From Pontibacter akesuensis (GTDB taxonomy: Bacteria > Bacteroidota > Bacteroidia > Cytophagales > Hymenobacteraceae): a DNA stretch of 64,000 bases. The notes under the pieces are model-generated. The model did no database searches and had not been told where the DNA came from. It saw nothing but the letters and a program-made list of their open reading frames with translations. Location: assembly GCF_001611675.1 (NCBI RefSeq), contig NZ_CP014766.1, positions 186,001 to 250,000 of the forward strand, given 5' to 3'. Below, piece after piece: positions 1 through 9,442 of the stretch (position 1 is its first letter; each line of letters begins with the position of its first letter). Position numbers and translations under genes: made by a program.

Positions 1-182
1 ACTTTATACTTCCTGGAAAGGGCAAAAAGAGTTTCTTTGGGCTCTACTTTATGCTTCACAAAAAGCTTTCCTGCTTTGCGCTCCAAACCAACAGAATCCC
101 GGGGTGCTGTGATAGAAAGTGCGCTTGCTGATAAAGAAAGCACAGGCACCGCTACCAGTGTGATGAAAATAGATCGTAACAT
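1..182 (-). CDS. LysM-domain protein, N-terminal part (cut by window edge)
   Basis: Reading the minus strand from the ATG at 180-182 gives 60 codons that stay open to the window edge. The product starts MLRSIFITLVAVPVLSLSAS, a typical cleavable signal peptide. It then reaches HKVEPKETLFALSRKYKV, which matches the start of a LysM repeat (H-x-V-x-x-x-E-T-L-x-x-L-S-x-K-Y). LysM modules bind the glycan strand of peptidoglycan, so this is probably an exported cell-wall-binding protein. Bacteroidota often carry LysM proteins with this exact HxVEPKETLFALSRKY style. The rest of the protein, including any catalytic domain, lies outside the window, so enzyme activity cannot be judged. Confidence 0.75.
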   Translation of the reverse strand, partial: MLRSIFITLVAVPVLSLSASALSITAPRDSVGLERKAGKLFVKHKVEPKETLFALSRKYK

Positions 183-187
183 ATGGG

Positions 188-994
188 CTAGACTAAAAGT
201 CGGTAAACCTGAAGGATTGCTCTGTTCAGGATAAAATAAAGATTATGCTTAAAGATAAAAAAAGTATCTGAACCTATGCCATTTAAACTGCTGCCAAGTT
301 GCACTTGCAGTAGCAAATTTCCGTCCAAGTTAAATACGGCTAGTTCATTGCGCAACTTTCCGTCCGGCTCGGCAACATAGAAACTAACCACAAACCCTGC
401 CTCAGTTTCGGCATATTCCAAGGCCTGCACCACCACCTCGCCTAACTGAGCCTCTACAAAGGCTTTCACCTGCCCGAAATACTCCTCCCCTTCCCGGTAC
501 AGTGCCGGGTATTGGCAATCGGCGTAGCGGCTGATTGTATGCTGCGCTACCGCCGTAGCTGCCTCCTGCTGACTCATCCTTCGGCCCGTTTGCGTGCCGC
601 TCAAAGGGTCGAGTACCTGCAGCGGCTTTTCTGGCTGCGCCGGGTCGTAAGCCAGCAAACCTGCAGCAGCAAGACCATAATAGGCTACATCGGAATGCTC
701 CCATACTTTTAGACCAGATCCCGACGAAACTGCCAGGATGCCCAGGTGCTGCCCCAGCTTTCGGTTACCATACCCGTGCAAGTATAAGCAGCCGTGCTCC
801 GCCTCTTCCAGCCCCTGCCACCACGCCTGCGCCTGTGGCCGCTTCAGTTGCTTTAAAGTATGGTTTTCGGTATTCAGCGTGTAAAAATAAGTCAGCAGTA
901 CATCCGGGTCGCGCACCTCCAAGGCCAGGTGGCTTGTGGTGCTGTCGAGCCGAATACGCCACACAGGCGCACCGAAATCGTATTTAAATACCAA
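188..994 (-). CDS. conserved hypothetical protein, possibly DUF4905 family
   Basis: A 268-residue soluble-looking protein with no signal peptide or membrane segment. It is rich in beta-prone stretches and ends just before the LysM gene on the same strand, so the two may be co-transcribed. From memory it resembles the uncharacterised Cytophagales family DUF4905, but I cannot confirm that. The frame has no ATG near its beginning. The only usable start before the first conserved-looking residues is TTG at 992-994, preceded by an in-frame TAA about 15 nt upstream, so either TTG is the real start or the gene has lost its ATG. Its start region faces the divergent NfeD gene. Function unknown. Confidence 0.6.
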   Translation of the reverse strand: MVFKYDFGAPVWRIRLDSTTSHLALEVRDPDVLLTYFYTLNTENHTLKQLKRPQAQAWWQGLEEAEHGCLYLHGYGNRKLGQHLGILAVSSGSGLKVWEHSDVAYYGLAAAGLLAYDPAQPEKPLQVLDPLSGTQTGRRMSQQEAATAVAQHTISRYADCQYPALYREGEEYFGQVKAFVEAQLGEVVVQALEYAETEAGFVVSFYVAEPDGKLRNELAVFNLDGNLLLQVQLGSSLNGIGSDTFFIFKHNLYFILNRAILQVYRLLV

Positions 995-1060
995 GGGTAT
1001 GATAAGCTTTTAAATTTTGGTATATTATCTGCTGAAATGGTTTATTACCACCTGCAATTT

Positions 1061-2419
1061 ATGAAAATCAACCCAAAGCGTCAGCATTCATTTTTCATGT
1101 ATCTGCTGCTGTGCCTGCTATTCTTCCCACTCGTATCTTTTGCCCAGCAAGCAAAGGAAAAGGTGTTTATCATGGAGGTGGGCGCCGAGATAGACCCACG
1201 CACCAACCGCTACACTGAACTGGCTTTTGAGGCAGCCACCGAGGCAGGCGCCGACCATGTGCTGCTGGTGCTCGACACATTTGGTGGTGCGTTGAACGAC
1301 GCGGACGAGATAAGAAAGCGCATTCTGGAGTATCCGAAACCTGTATATGTTTTCATCGATAAAAACGCAGCCTCGGCGGGTGCCCTTATCTCCCTGGCCT
1401 GCGACAGCATTTACATGGCACCGGGCGCAAACATAGGCGCTGCCACCGTGGTAGGCGCCGACGGACAGGCGGCCCCGGGCAAATACCAAAGTTACATGCG
1501 CTCGATTATGCGCTCCACGGCAGAGGCAAACGGACGAAACCCGCATTTGGCCGAGGCCATGGTGGAAGCCAGCGTAGACAGCACCCTTTCAGCCGGACAG
1601 GTGCTGACCCTTACCACAAGTGAGGCCATCAAGTATGGCTTCTGTGATGGCGTTGCCACCAATGTAGCGGGTGTGCTAGAGCAACTGAACCTGCAGGATG
1701 CGGAGATCATCCGATACGAGCTTAGCACCGCCGACAGAATCATCTCTTTTTTCCTGAATCCCTTTATCAGCGGCATTTTGCTGCTTGTCATAGTCGGTGG
1801 TTTATACTTTGAGTTGCAGACACCCGGCATCGGTTTCCCACTGCTGGCGGCCATCGTGGCGGGCGTACTCTACCTGGTGCCCTACTACCTGAACGGTCTG
1901 GCTGAAAATTGGGAAATTCTGATGTTCGTTGCTGGCATTATCCTCATCATGCTGGAGGTATTCGTTATACCGGGTTTTGGTATTGCGGGCATCAGCGGTA
2001 TTACGCTCGTTGTGGTATCGTTGGTGCTGGTGATGGTAAACAACCAAATGTTCGATTTTACATTTGTGCCCTCTGACAGGCTGATGAAGAGCCTGGTGGC
2101 TGTGGTAGCAGGCATGGTGGGAGCCGGAGTTGTGATTGCACTGACCTGGAACCGCCTCCTGCACAGCAATTCTATGCAGCGCATGGTACTCAGCAACACA
2201 TTCCAGAGCGAAGAAGGCTACCGATCTGCCAACACCACCGTGCATTTAGTAGGGAAAACGGGTATTGCCCATACGCGCATGGCCCCATCCGGCCGTGTGA
2301 TGATAGACGATACGCTGTATGATGCTCAGGCCCGCGATGGCTTTATTGAGCGGGGAGAGGCCGTACAAGTGGTAGATCACAGCACCTTTGCGCTACGGGT
2401 AAAGCGGCTGGAGGCATAA
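1061..2419 (+). CDS. NfeD family membrane protein with ClpP-class serine protease domain (long form)
   Basis: About 452 residues. The ATG at 1061 opens a signal peptide (leucine-rich segment ending SFAQQ). An earlier in-frame ATG at 860 would overlap the divergent gene and is not credible. Residues about 30-240 form a ClpP/SppA-like crotonase-fold domain (VLLVLDTFGGALNDADEI and NAASAGALISLACDSIYM, the latter holding the presumed nucleophile Ser in SAGA). Then come four to five hydrophobic segments (about 245-390) and a C-terminal OB-fold NfeD domain (KTGIAHTRMAPSGRVMID). Long-form NfeD proteins are linked to membrane quality control together with stomatin-like partners; no stomatin gene lies beside this one. 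Family assignment is secure; the substrate is unknown. Confidence 0.9.
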   Translation: MKINPKRQHSFFMYLLLCLLFFPLVSFAQQAKEKVFIMEVGAEIDPRTNRYTELAFEAATEAGADHVLLVLDTFGGALNDADEIRKRILEYPKPVYVFIDKNAASAGALISLACDSIYMAPGANIGAATVVGADGQAAPGKYQSYMRSIMRSTAEANGRNPHLAEAMVEASVDSTLSAGQVLTLTTSEAIKYGFCDGVATNVAGVLEQLNLQDAEIIRYELSTADRIISFFLNPFISGILLLVIVGGLYFELQTPGIGFPLLAAIVAGVLYLVPYYLNGLAENWEILMFVAGIILIMLEVFVIPGFGIAGISGITLVVVSLVLVMVNNQMFDFTFVPSDRLMKSLVAVVAGMVGAGVVIALTWNRLLHSNSMQRMVLSNTFQSEEGYRSANTTVHLVGKTGIAHTRMAPSGRVMIDDTLYDAQARDGFIERGEAVQVVDHSTFALRVKRLEA

Positions 2420-2546
2420 AGCGTGCAGGTAGTTTGCACCATTGCCTACCCACCAAACAAACCTTAGCAGCCCCCATGCCAATCATACTTCAAATAAAAA
2501 ATAAGTAACGAAACGAATAGCATTAACAAGTATAAAATACGCCCTT

Positions 2547-2885
2547 ATGAAAACAAGCATTATTCTCCTGGCCCTTTCGCTTTGCATTTTTGCCGGCTGC
2601 CAGTCTGTTGAACAGCAGGAAAACAGTGCGCAAAGCACCACCGCCACCCTGCACTGGACAGGCGAGATTGCCGCCGACGGCTGTGGCTTTGAGGTGGAAA
2701 TAGATGGCAAGCGCTACCTGCCGGAGAATGAGGACGCCATTCCGGCTAAATTCAAGGAACGGGAAAGCGCGCAGGTCCAACTGGAGTACGAGCCGCTGGC
2801 AGAACCCATTGACAGGCGTTGCGGCATGCTGCCACAGCCGCGCGTGATGGACGCCATCCGCGTTATTGCTGTAAACGAAGTATAG
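2547..2885 (+). CDS. small lipoprotein, copy 1 of a tandem pair
   Basis: 112 residues starting MKTSIILLALSLCIFAGC, a signal peptide with a lipobox (FAGC), so the mature protein should be lipid-anchored at Cys18. The mature part carries LHWTGEIAADGCGFEVEIDG. The next gene encodes LTWSGDYAVDGCGFILTIGD at the equivalent place, so the two are paralogues. A second conserved Cys near the C-terminus (RRCGM; IGCGL in the neighbour) could pair with the DGCGF cysteine. Gap to the next gene is about 70 bp, suggesting joint transcription. I do not recognise a named family and assign no function. Confidence 0.75.
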   Translation: MKTSIILLALSLCIFAGCQSVEQQENSAQSTTATLHWTGEIAADGCGFEVEIDGKRYLPENEDAIPAKFKERESAQVQLEYEPLAEPIDRRCGMLPQPRVMDAIRVIAVNEV

Positions 2886-2958
2886 ATGCCGGTTGGGAAA
2901 GAGGGATGCAACGTTTTGCTTCCTACAAGGGTCATTGAGGAGAACTTAAGCCCTAGTG

Positions 2959-3300
2959 ATGAGAAGAATATACTTACTTAGCCTGTCCCTGCTTTCTGCT
3001 CTCTTGATGATCACTTCCTGCGATGAGGACGAGGAAGACAGTCACACCACCTATACTTCGGATGCCATGCTTACCTGGAGCGGTGATTACGCTGTGGATG
3101 GCTGTGGCTTTATCCTCACTATTGGGGACGAGCAATACAAACCAACCAATGAACAGGATATTTCATCCTATTACAAAACGGACACTCCTACTCCCGTAGA
3201 AGCGCTGATTATCGATTACCGCAAAAAGGGCCAGATCGGCTGCGGGCTCAGCGTCACGAAAATGAACCTGGTGAAAGTAGTGTCGCTGCGTAAGCTTTAA
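2959..3300 (+). CDS. small lipoprotein, copy 2 of a tandem pair
   Basis: 113 residues from the ATG at 2959; a GTG lies directly in front at 2956 but ATG is the better start. The signal peptide ends LLMITSC, a lipobox, followed by an acidic run (DEDEEDS), consistent with an outer-membrane or surface lipoprotein in Bacteroidota. The core LTWSGDYAVDGCGF and the late cysteine match the upstream paralogue, with roughly 30-35 percent identity by eye across the mature domain. Function unknown. Confidence 0.75.
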   Translation: MRRIYLLSLSLLSALLMITSCDEDEEDSHTTYTSDAMLTWSGDYAVDGCGFILTIGDEQYKPTNEQDISSYYKTDTPTPVEALIIDYRKKGQIGCGLSVTKMNLVKVVSLRKL

Positions 3301-3454
3301 TCGCCTCCGGAAGTAGTGCGTTTTGCCACTCCTTCTGAAATTATGATCATGAGAGAACAGAAGCTTGCTGAACTTACACTACTTCGGCAGGTGCCTTGCT
3401 GGTTTTCCTGCTGAGCTTGTGTAACTTTAGGCGTTGATCTAACCCGCAAAGACC

Positions 3455-4192
3455 ATGAAAGTACTCGGCATTATTCCGGCTCGTTTCGCGAGCACACGCT
3501 TCCCAGGCAAGCCCCTTACCGATATCAACGGTAAAAGCATGATTCAGCGGGTGTATGAGCAGGCAAAGAAAGCCAACCTGGCGGAGGTGCTGGTGGCAAC
3601 GGACGATGAGCGCATCCGGGAGCATGTAAGTGGGTTTGGCGGCAAGGCCGTGATGACAGGTACTGAGCACCAAAGCGGCACTGACCGCTGCTTTGAAGCG
3701 TACCAGCTGCACGATGAGCCGTATGAGTACATCATCAACATTCAGGGGGATGAGCCATTCATTCATCCGGAGCAGATAAACCTGGTGGCGAAATGTTTCG
3801 AGCGGGCGCAAACACAGCTGGCCACACTCATCAAACAGGTGCACACTTCAGAAGAACTGTTCAACACCAACTCCCCAAAAGTGGTTGTAAATCAAGTTGG
3901 AGAGGCCTTGTACTTCAGTCGCCAGCCTATACCCTTCTGCCGCAATGTGCCCGCCGACATATGGCACAAGCAGCACACCTACTATAAGCACATCGGCATT
4001 TACGGGTACAGGGCTGATATACTGGAGCAGATAACGCAACTGCCTCCGTCAGCGCTGGAGATGGCAGAGTCGCTGGAGCAACTGCGCTGGCTGGAAAACG
4101 GTTTCCGCATCACAACCGCCATCACCGAGCACGAAACCATCGGCATCGACACCCCCGAGGACCTTCTGAGGGCTCAGGAACACCTTGGGTAA
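3455..4192 (+). CDS. kdsB: 3-deoxy-manno-octulosonate cytidylyltransferase (CMP-Kdo synthetase)
   Basis: 245 residues, the normal size for KdsB. It activates the sugar acid Kdo with CTP to give CMP-Kdo for lipopolysaccharide inner-core synthesis in the cytoplasm. The nucleotide-binding N-terminus IIPARFASTRFPGKPL is diagnostic, followed by ATDDERI, the GTEHQSGTDRC segment, IQGDEPFI (metal/nucleotide site) and the C-terminal GIDTPEDLLRAQ. The gene stands alone; other Kdo genes are not in the window. A TAACTTTA element about 25 nt upstream of the start could be the -7 box of a Bacteroidota promoter, but it deviates from TAnnTTTG at the last base. Confidence 0.95.
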   Translation: MKVLGIIPARFASTRFPGKPLTDINGKSMIQRVYEQAKKANLAEVLVATDDERIREHVSGFGGKAVMTGTEHQSGTDRCFEAYQLHDEPYEYIINIQGDEPFIHPEQINLVAKCFERAQTQLATLIKQVHTSEELFNTNSPKVVVNQVGEALYFSRQPIPFCRNVPADIWHKQHTYYKHIGIYGYRADILEQITQLPPSALEMAESLEQLRWLENGFRITTAITEHETIGIDTPEDLLRAQEHLG

Positions 4193-4400
4193 TTATGAAT
4201 TAGGAATTATTAATTATGAATGGGGACGCGTGTTGACCTATTAGACCTTCCCCCATCTTAACCTGAACTTAGCTCATACTTGATGAAACCGTTTTTTTTG
4301 CGTGTGGGACAGCAGAGGGAGGCACTGTTGTAGAATCAGAACCAACATAAGCAGCACTGAATACCTCGATTCATAATTCCTAATTCATCATTCTTAATTA
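4190..4400. repeat. intergenic stretch bounded by AATTATGAATTA-type repeats in inverted orientation
   Basis: After kdsB the sequence reads AATTATGAATTAGGAATTAT (about 4192-4211). Near 4371-4400 the reverse complement of the same family appears (ATTCATAATTCCTAATTCAT). Both share the core ATGAATTAGGAATTAT, so the roughly 210 bp between them look like a small element with terminal inverted repeats. A third related copy lies at about 4831-4863. No coding potential is visible. Such A/T repeats are frequent intergenic relics in Bacteroidota; I cannot tell whether this one is mobile. Confidence 0.5.
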
Positions 4401-4405
4401 AAATA

Positions 4406-4753
4406 TCACCCTCCTACCCGCTTGGCTTTGTAGCCGGCCTCGTGCAGCATTTGCAGAATTTTGTCACGAAAATCGCCTTGGATCAGGATCTCCCCGTCTT
4501 TGGCTGACCCTCCTACGCCACACTTGCTCTTGAGCAATTTGCCCAGTTCTTTCAGATCTTCGTCGGTACCCACGAAGCCTTCCACCAGCGTTACTTTTTT
4601 GCCGCCTCTCGCCTTCTTGTCAAGCATCACTTTTAGGTTCTGCTGCTGGGGCGGCAGTGTTTGCTGCGTCTCCCCGCCATCGTACTCGTAGGTAAAATCC
4701 TGGTTGGTGGAGTAAACCACCCCTTGGCGCCCTTTTTTATTTTTATCACTCAT
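4406..4753 (-). CDS. yciH: translation initiation factor SUI1 / YciH family
   Basis: 115 residues, close to bacterial YciH (about 108). The C-terminal half shows the SUI1/eIF1 fold signature: [20 protein letters not shown], then [18 protein letters not shown], and [19 protein letters not shown]. The N-terminal third is a lysine- and glutamine-rich tail. In bacteria these proteins are thought to bind the 30S subunit and influence start-site fidelity, though they are not essential. The gene is flanked on both sides by the AATTATGAATTA repeats and does not overlap a neighbour. Confidence 0.92.
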   Translation of the reverse strand: MSDKNKKGRQGVVYSTNQDFTYEYDGGETQQTLPPQQQNLKVMLDKKARGGKKVTLVEGFVGTDEDLKELGKLLKSKCGVGGSAKDGEILIQGDFRDKILQMLHEAGYKAKRVGG

Positions 4754-4830
4754 GGTTTTAAAGATTAATGGGTAACGAATAATAACTTCGGCACTTGCAG
4801 TAGGTAACTATTAAACTTGAATTGCCCTCC

Positions 4831-4863
4831 TCATTCATAATTCGTCATTCTTAATTCATAATT
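4831..4863. repeat. third AATTATGAATTA-family repeat copy
   Basis: The stretch between yciH and the lipid kinase contains ATTCATAATTCGTCATTCTT followed by AATTCATAATTA, matching the repeats at 4192 and 4371. It overlaps the stop codon of the lipid kinase gene, so the repeat supplies that gene's last bases. Confidence 0.5.
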
Positions 4864-5746
4864 AGGTTGGCACTTGTACCTTCAGCGAGAGCGGCAGCAG
4901 TTGCACATCAAACGCGGTGGACTTGCCCAGGTAGTCGCCATCGGCATGAAACATCATCGGTTCTTCTGTATGTACTTCTACATGTTGCGTGGTGAAGTAC
5001 TCGGCGCTATCGGAGTGGGCTAGCGTTTTGGTGAGCATGCAGTAACTAAGGTTCAGCGCCTTGATCAAATCCAGGCGTCGCACCAAACACACATCCAAAT
5101 GGCCATCCCGAATGTCAGCCATCGGCGCGATGTAGGCGTTGTTCCCATATTGGGCCGCATTGGCGAAGGCCATCACAAAGCAATCGGTGTCGATTACGTT
5201 GCCGTTTATACTTGCTTTCACTGGCAGGTGCTTATACTTCAGCACCTCTTTCATCACCAATTCCACATACGTTTGTAAACCGCGCTTCTTGTTGCCGGCA
5301 AACACAGAGCTGATGTACGCATCAAAGCCAATCCCCGCCGTTGTAAAGAAGGGATGCCCGTTTATACTTCCGCTGTCTATACTTGTCACCTGCCCCTTGT
5401 TGAGCACGCCAATGGCTTTGTCGAGCCCGAGGGGAATCTGCAGATGGCGCGCCAGTCCGTTGCCAGAGCCTTTGGGAAGTATACCCAGCGCCGTGTCAGA
5501 GTTGAGCAAGCCGCGCGCCACTTCGTTTACTGTGCCGTCCCCGCCCACGGCCACCACAACTGCACATCCTTTAGCTGCTGCCTCACGGGCCAATTCGGGC
5601 GCATGGCCGGCATGGGTCGTATACACTATGTCGTGGCTGTACTTCTGTTTGTCGAGCAGCAATTTTATGCGTGCAGCCACATCCACACTGTTTTTAGGAC
5701 CTGAGGTGGGGTTGATGATAAACCGAATGTGGTTGCTTTTACTCAT
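4862..5746 (-). CDS. diacylglycerol kinase family lipid kinase
   Basis: 294 residues from the ATG at 5744-5746; the upstream extension to 5821 runs through a terminator hairpin and is rejected. The catalytic domain has the nucleotide-binding loop VVAVGGDGTVNEVARGLL (GGDGT at about 68-72), INPTSGPKN at the start and LPKGSGNGLARHL, all hallmarks of the DAGK/sphingosine-kinase/YegS fold. The C-terminal beta-sandwich includes FHADGDYLG. It should phosphorylate a lipid such as diacylglycerol with ATP at the inner membrane; the exact lipid cannot be read from sequence. The gene has its own upstream terminator separating it from the universal stress gene. Confidence 0.92.
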   Translation of the reverse strand: MSKSNHIRFIINPTSGPKNSVDVAARIKLLLDKQKYSHDIVYTTHAGHAPELAREAAAKGCAVVVAVGGDGTVNEVARGLLNSDTALGILPKGSGNGLARHLQIPLGLDKAIGVLNKGQVTSIDSGSINGHPFFTTAGIGFDAYISSVFAGNKKRGLQTYVELVMKEVLKYKHLPVKASINGNVIDTDCFVMAFANAAQYGNNAYIAPMADIRDGHLDVCLVRRLDLIKALNLSYCMLTKTLAHSDSAEYFTTQHVEVHTEEPMMFHADGDYLGKSTAFDVQLLPLSLKVQVPT

Positions 5747-5800
5747 ACGTATGGTTAGCTGGCCTAAGCGCAAAAATACCCTTTTCGGCGGTATATAAAA

Positions 5801-5828
5801 AAGCCTGATGCTTGGCGGCATCAGGCTT
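5801..5828 (-). terminator. rho-independent terminator of the universal stress gene
   Basis: Perfect 11-bp inverted repeat (AAGCCTGATGC, 6-nt loop, GCATCAGGCTT) followed on the minus strand by a run of T. It lies 24 nt after the stop of the universal stress gene and 55 nt before the lipid kinase start. Confidence 0.85.
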
Positions 5829-5851
5829 GTACTTGAACAGGTGTACTGGTT

Positions 5852-6703
5852 TTACTTTATCTGCACCGTCAGCACCGGTATCTGTGTATGATTTACCAGG
5901 TCCTCTGCTATACTTCCGCTTAGCAGGTGTGCAAAGCCTGTACGGCCGTGGGTGGCCATCATGATCAGGTCGGCACGCACTTCCTTCGCGAAATTCAGGA
6001 TGCCGTCCTCTTCCATGGTGTCGTTGTACACATTAGTGGTATAATTCTGCAGGCCATACTTCTGGGCGGTGTGCTCCAGCTTTTGCTTCAGGTTGGCACT
6101 TGATTCAAAGGCGCCCGGTGTGTTAATGTAAACCAGGTGCATGCGGGCACCGAACACTTGCTGAAACAGCTTGAATTTTTCAATGGCCTGCCCTATTTCG
6201 CGCTTAAAATCTGACGCGAGCACTACCTCCCTCACCTCAAAGTTCTCGTGGCGGTGCTTTACCGTCAGTACCGGGCAATCCGCAGAACGCACCACTTTCT
6301 CAGTGTTCGAGCCGATCAGGAACTCATCAAAGCCGCTGGAGCCCTTGGAACCCATCACTACCAGGTCCACGTCGTCATCCTTAATGGTCCGCTTTATCTT
6401 GCTGATGGGCCTGTCTACCTCCACCTCATGCACCACCTGTACCCCATTGGTCGGGTAACTGCGGATCAGCTCGTTCATTTGCGCTTTGGTCGCCTCCAGC
6501 AAGCGCAGCATGTATACCTGCTCCATGCCGTTACTACCCACCATCACATCGCCGGTGGCGCTGAAGTTTGGGGTGTAATAGGGCGTTTCTACCACGTGCA
6601 GCAACTTAATGCCGGCTCCTGTTCGGCGGGCAATGGCAAGGGCTACTTCGTAGGCATTCCGGGCCTCTTCCGAAAAATCTGTGGGTACTAAAATCCTTCT
6701 CAT
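5852..6703 (-). CDS. universal stress protein, two tandem Usp domains
   Basis: 283 residues consisting of two UspA-like alpha/beta domains. Domain 1 (about 1-148) starts MRRILVPTDFSEEARNAYEVAL and carries VVMGSKGSSGFDEFLIGSNTEKVV. Domain 2 (about 155-283) carries MMATHGRTGFAHLLSGSIAE. Both match the G-2x-G-9x-G-S nucleotide-binding signature, so both halves probably bind ATP. Such tandem proteins accumulate under stress or stasis; the specific role is unknown. It is monocistronic, with a clear terminator downstream. Confidence 0.93.
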   Translation of the reverse strand: MRRILVPTDFSEEARNAYEVALAIARRTGAGIKLLHVVETPYYTPNFSATGDVMVGSNGMEQVYMLRLLEATKAQMNELIRSYPTNGVQVVHEVEVDRPISKIKRTIKDDDVDLVVMGSKGSSGFDEFLIGSNTEKVVRSADCPVLTVKHRHENFEVREVVLASDFKREIGQAIEKFKLFQQVFGARMHLVYINTPGAFESSANLKQKLEHTAQKYGLQNYTTNVYNDTMEEDGILNFAKEVRADLIMMATHGRTGFAHLLSGSIAEDLVNHTQIPVLTVQIK

Positions 6704-6831
6704 AGTGGTGCGGTTTATTTTTGTTTAGGTTGATTCTGTCGCAATAATATAGCAACTATTCAATATAAACGATGACATCTGTCACTTTATACTTGAATGC
6801 CGCAAACCTTGTTCAGAAAGTATAAAAAAGC

Positions 6832-6863
6832 AAAAGCCCGCTCCTTTTCAGGAGCGGGCTTTT
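6832..6863 (-). terminator. rho-independent terminator of gapA
   Basis: Perfect 13-bp stem AAAAGCCCGCTCC with loop TTTTCA and GGAGCGGGCTTTT, 25 nt after the gapA stop. The stem ends are A/T runs on both sides, so it could also work in the other direction. Confidence 0.9.
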
Positions 6864-6887
6864 GCCATGTAAGTATGAAGCCGAAAC

Positions 6888-7889
<1,002 letters not shown>

Positions 7890-8008
7890 TTATTGAGAGT
7901 TTGTTAATTGATGCTAAGGTACGAGATCGTATAGTGTAAAACCAATATTTTTTTCCACGCTGATCTATAACAGCTTACGCAGATGGGCAAAAATATTTTC
8001 CATAAATT

Positions 8009-8038
8009 TTTGCATGCTAAAAAAGACGTGTATATTTG
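8009..8038 (+). promoter_or_regulatory. Bacteroidota-type promoter of tRNA-Glu
   Basis: TTTG at 8009-8012 and TATATTTG at 8031-8038 match the primary sigma factor consensus of Bacteroidota (TTTG at -33, TAnnTTTG at -7) with 18 bp between them. The tRNA gene starts 20 nt after the -7 box, leaving room for a short leader. Confidence 0.75.
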
Positions 8039-8057
8039 CACCACAATCAGACAGAAC

Positions 8058-8129
8058 GGCCCGTTCGTCTAGGGGTTAGGACGCTAGATTTTCATTCTAG
8101 TAACAGGGGTTCGATTCCCCTACGGGCTA
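8058..8129 (+). tRNA. tRNA-Glu (anticodon TTC)
   Basis: 72 nt that fold into a full cloverleaf. The acceptor stem is GGCCCGT paired with ACGGGCT (one G-T pair at the end). The anticodon stem CTAGA/TCTAG encloses the loop TTTTCAT with anticodon TTC. The T arm is AGGGG-TTCGATT-CCCCT. CCA is not encoded; the discriminator base is A. It is preceded by a strong promoter and followed by a terminator hairpin, so it is transcribed alone. Confidence 0.97.
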
Positions 8130-8138
8130 CTACAGCAA

Positions 8139-8171
8139 AAAAGCCGCTCCACATCAAATGGAGCGGCTTTT
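8139..8171 (+). terminator. terminator after tRNA-Glu
   Basis: AAAAGCCGCTCCA, a 7-nt loop, then TGGAGCGGCTTTT: a perfect 13-bp stem ending in T, 10 nt past the tRNA 3' end. Confidence 0.88.
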
Positions 8172-8360
8172 CCTTCGATTAGCTATCGCCATAAATATCT
8201 AATTGTCAGTTTTTCGTTTGGAACCGTCTGTTGATGCATAGAACCATAGCCGCACTACTTCTTACACCCTCTATTGCATCCTCCCCTCAGAGGAAGTTCT
8301 AAAACAGGTAGGCTAACAACCTGCCTGGCTCTCCAATCAGCCTCTGCTGACGGGAGTCAC

Positions 8361-9272
8361 TCATTCCCTGTTAAGCCCCCTCCTGTATTCGAGTGGAGAC
8401 AAGGCTGTTTTGTTCTTGAACAGTTTATGGAACGACTGTGGATGTTCAAAGCCTAACCTATAGGCCACCTCTGAAATGTTCAAATCAGAGAAGGCAAGCA
8501 GCTCTTTGGCGCTTTCAACCAGTTTCTGCTGTATGTGCTGTTGCGCGCTTTGGCCTGTTGTGCTGCGCAGCATGTCACTTAAGTAGTTACGCGAGAGGTT
8601 CAGCTTGTCAGCAAAAAAAGAGACAGGCGGGATACCTTCAGCCTCAGGCCTGTTTTCCCTAAAGTAGCTGTCCAGTAACTCCTCAAAGGCCGCCAGCAGA
8701 TCATTGCTCCCCTGCCTCCGTGTCAGAAACTGCCGGTGGTAGAACCGATCACAGTAGCTCAGCAGCAATTGTACCTGCTTGATGATAATCTGGTGCGAGA
8801 AGGTGTCCGGTGCGGCTGCGCTTTCATCTGATATAATGGCCATCAATCCCATGACCATTTGTTCCTCATCCTGTGACAAATGCAGGGCTTCGTTTACGGC
8901 ATAGGAGAAGTACCCGTACTTTCGTATCTCAGCCGCCAATGGTGTCCCGTTTATAAAATCAGGATGCAGCACCAGCCAGGCCCCCTCCAGCTCCCAGTCA
9001 TCCCTTATTTCGGTGATGACCACTTGGTTTGGTGCAAAGAAAGTCATCACCCCGTCATCGAAGTCATAGTGCTTCTGCCCATAGCGCATCTTGCCTTTAA
9101 AATTCCTCTTGAGGGCTATACAGTAGAAGCCGTACCGGACAGCCTCCAATTTCTCATCGTCGAAGCACTTGGCTACTGCAAAGTCTATCACACTAACCAA
9201 CGGGTGCTTGGGCTTTGGCAACTGCAGCAGCTGGTGTAACTCACGAATGGACGGTATGGCGTATGGCTGCAT
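8361..9272 (-). CDS. AraC family transcriptional regulator
   Basis: 303 residues. The N-terminal two thirds form a cupin-like sensing domain with the pattern seen in AraC regulators of Bacteroidota (KRNFKGKMRYGQKHYDFDDG). The C-terminal ~100 residues form the double helix-turn-helix: LSRNYLSDMLRSTTGQSAQQ (first HTH) and NISEVAYRLGFEHPQSFHKL (second HTH), ending in the typical P-x-x-Y-R of the family (SPLEYRRG). It lies downstream of the SDR gene on the same strand, a pairing common in this phylum, so the SDR gene is a reasonable target. The sensed ligand is unknown. Confidence 0.92.
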   Translation of the reverse strand: MQPYAIPSIRELHQLLQLPKPKHPLVSVIDFAVAKCFDDEKLEAVRYGFYCIALKRNFKGKMRYGQKHYDFDDGVMTFFAPNQVVITEIRDDWELEGAWLVLHPDFINGTPLAAEIRKYGYFSYAVNEALHLSQDEEQMVMGLMAIISDESAAAPDTFSHQIIIKQVQLLLSYCDRFYHRQFLTRRQGSNDLLAAFEELLDSYFRENRPEAEGIPPVSFFADKLNLSRNYLSDMLRSTTGQSAQQHIQQKLVESAKELLAFSDLNISEVAYRLGFEHPQSFHKLFKNKTALSPLEYRRGLNRE

Positions 9273-9442
9273 GTGAACTTATTTTTGGAAGTGACGGAGC
9301 CCGATACCTTATGCCAAGAGAATACCGCGCTTTTGCTCATGCCACTGCCATGTGTTCAGGTCAAGAAACAGTCAGTGCAAAGCACACAAAAGTGGCAGAC
9401 GGCATCCTTATAGTAGAGGGACCGGGCACATTCCCCTCTAAT

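Noticed and set aside
860..1060. Upstream extension of the NfeD gene
   Set aside because: The extra residues come from the strand opposite the 188-994 gene and have no family similarity; the signal peptide starts at 1061.
8100..8130. tRNA-Glu 3' end as an attachment site
   Set aside because: No second copy of the tRNA end and no integrase were found in the window.
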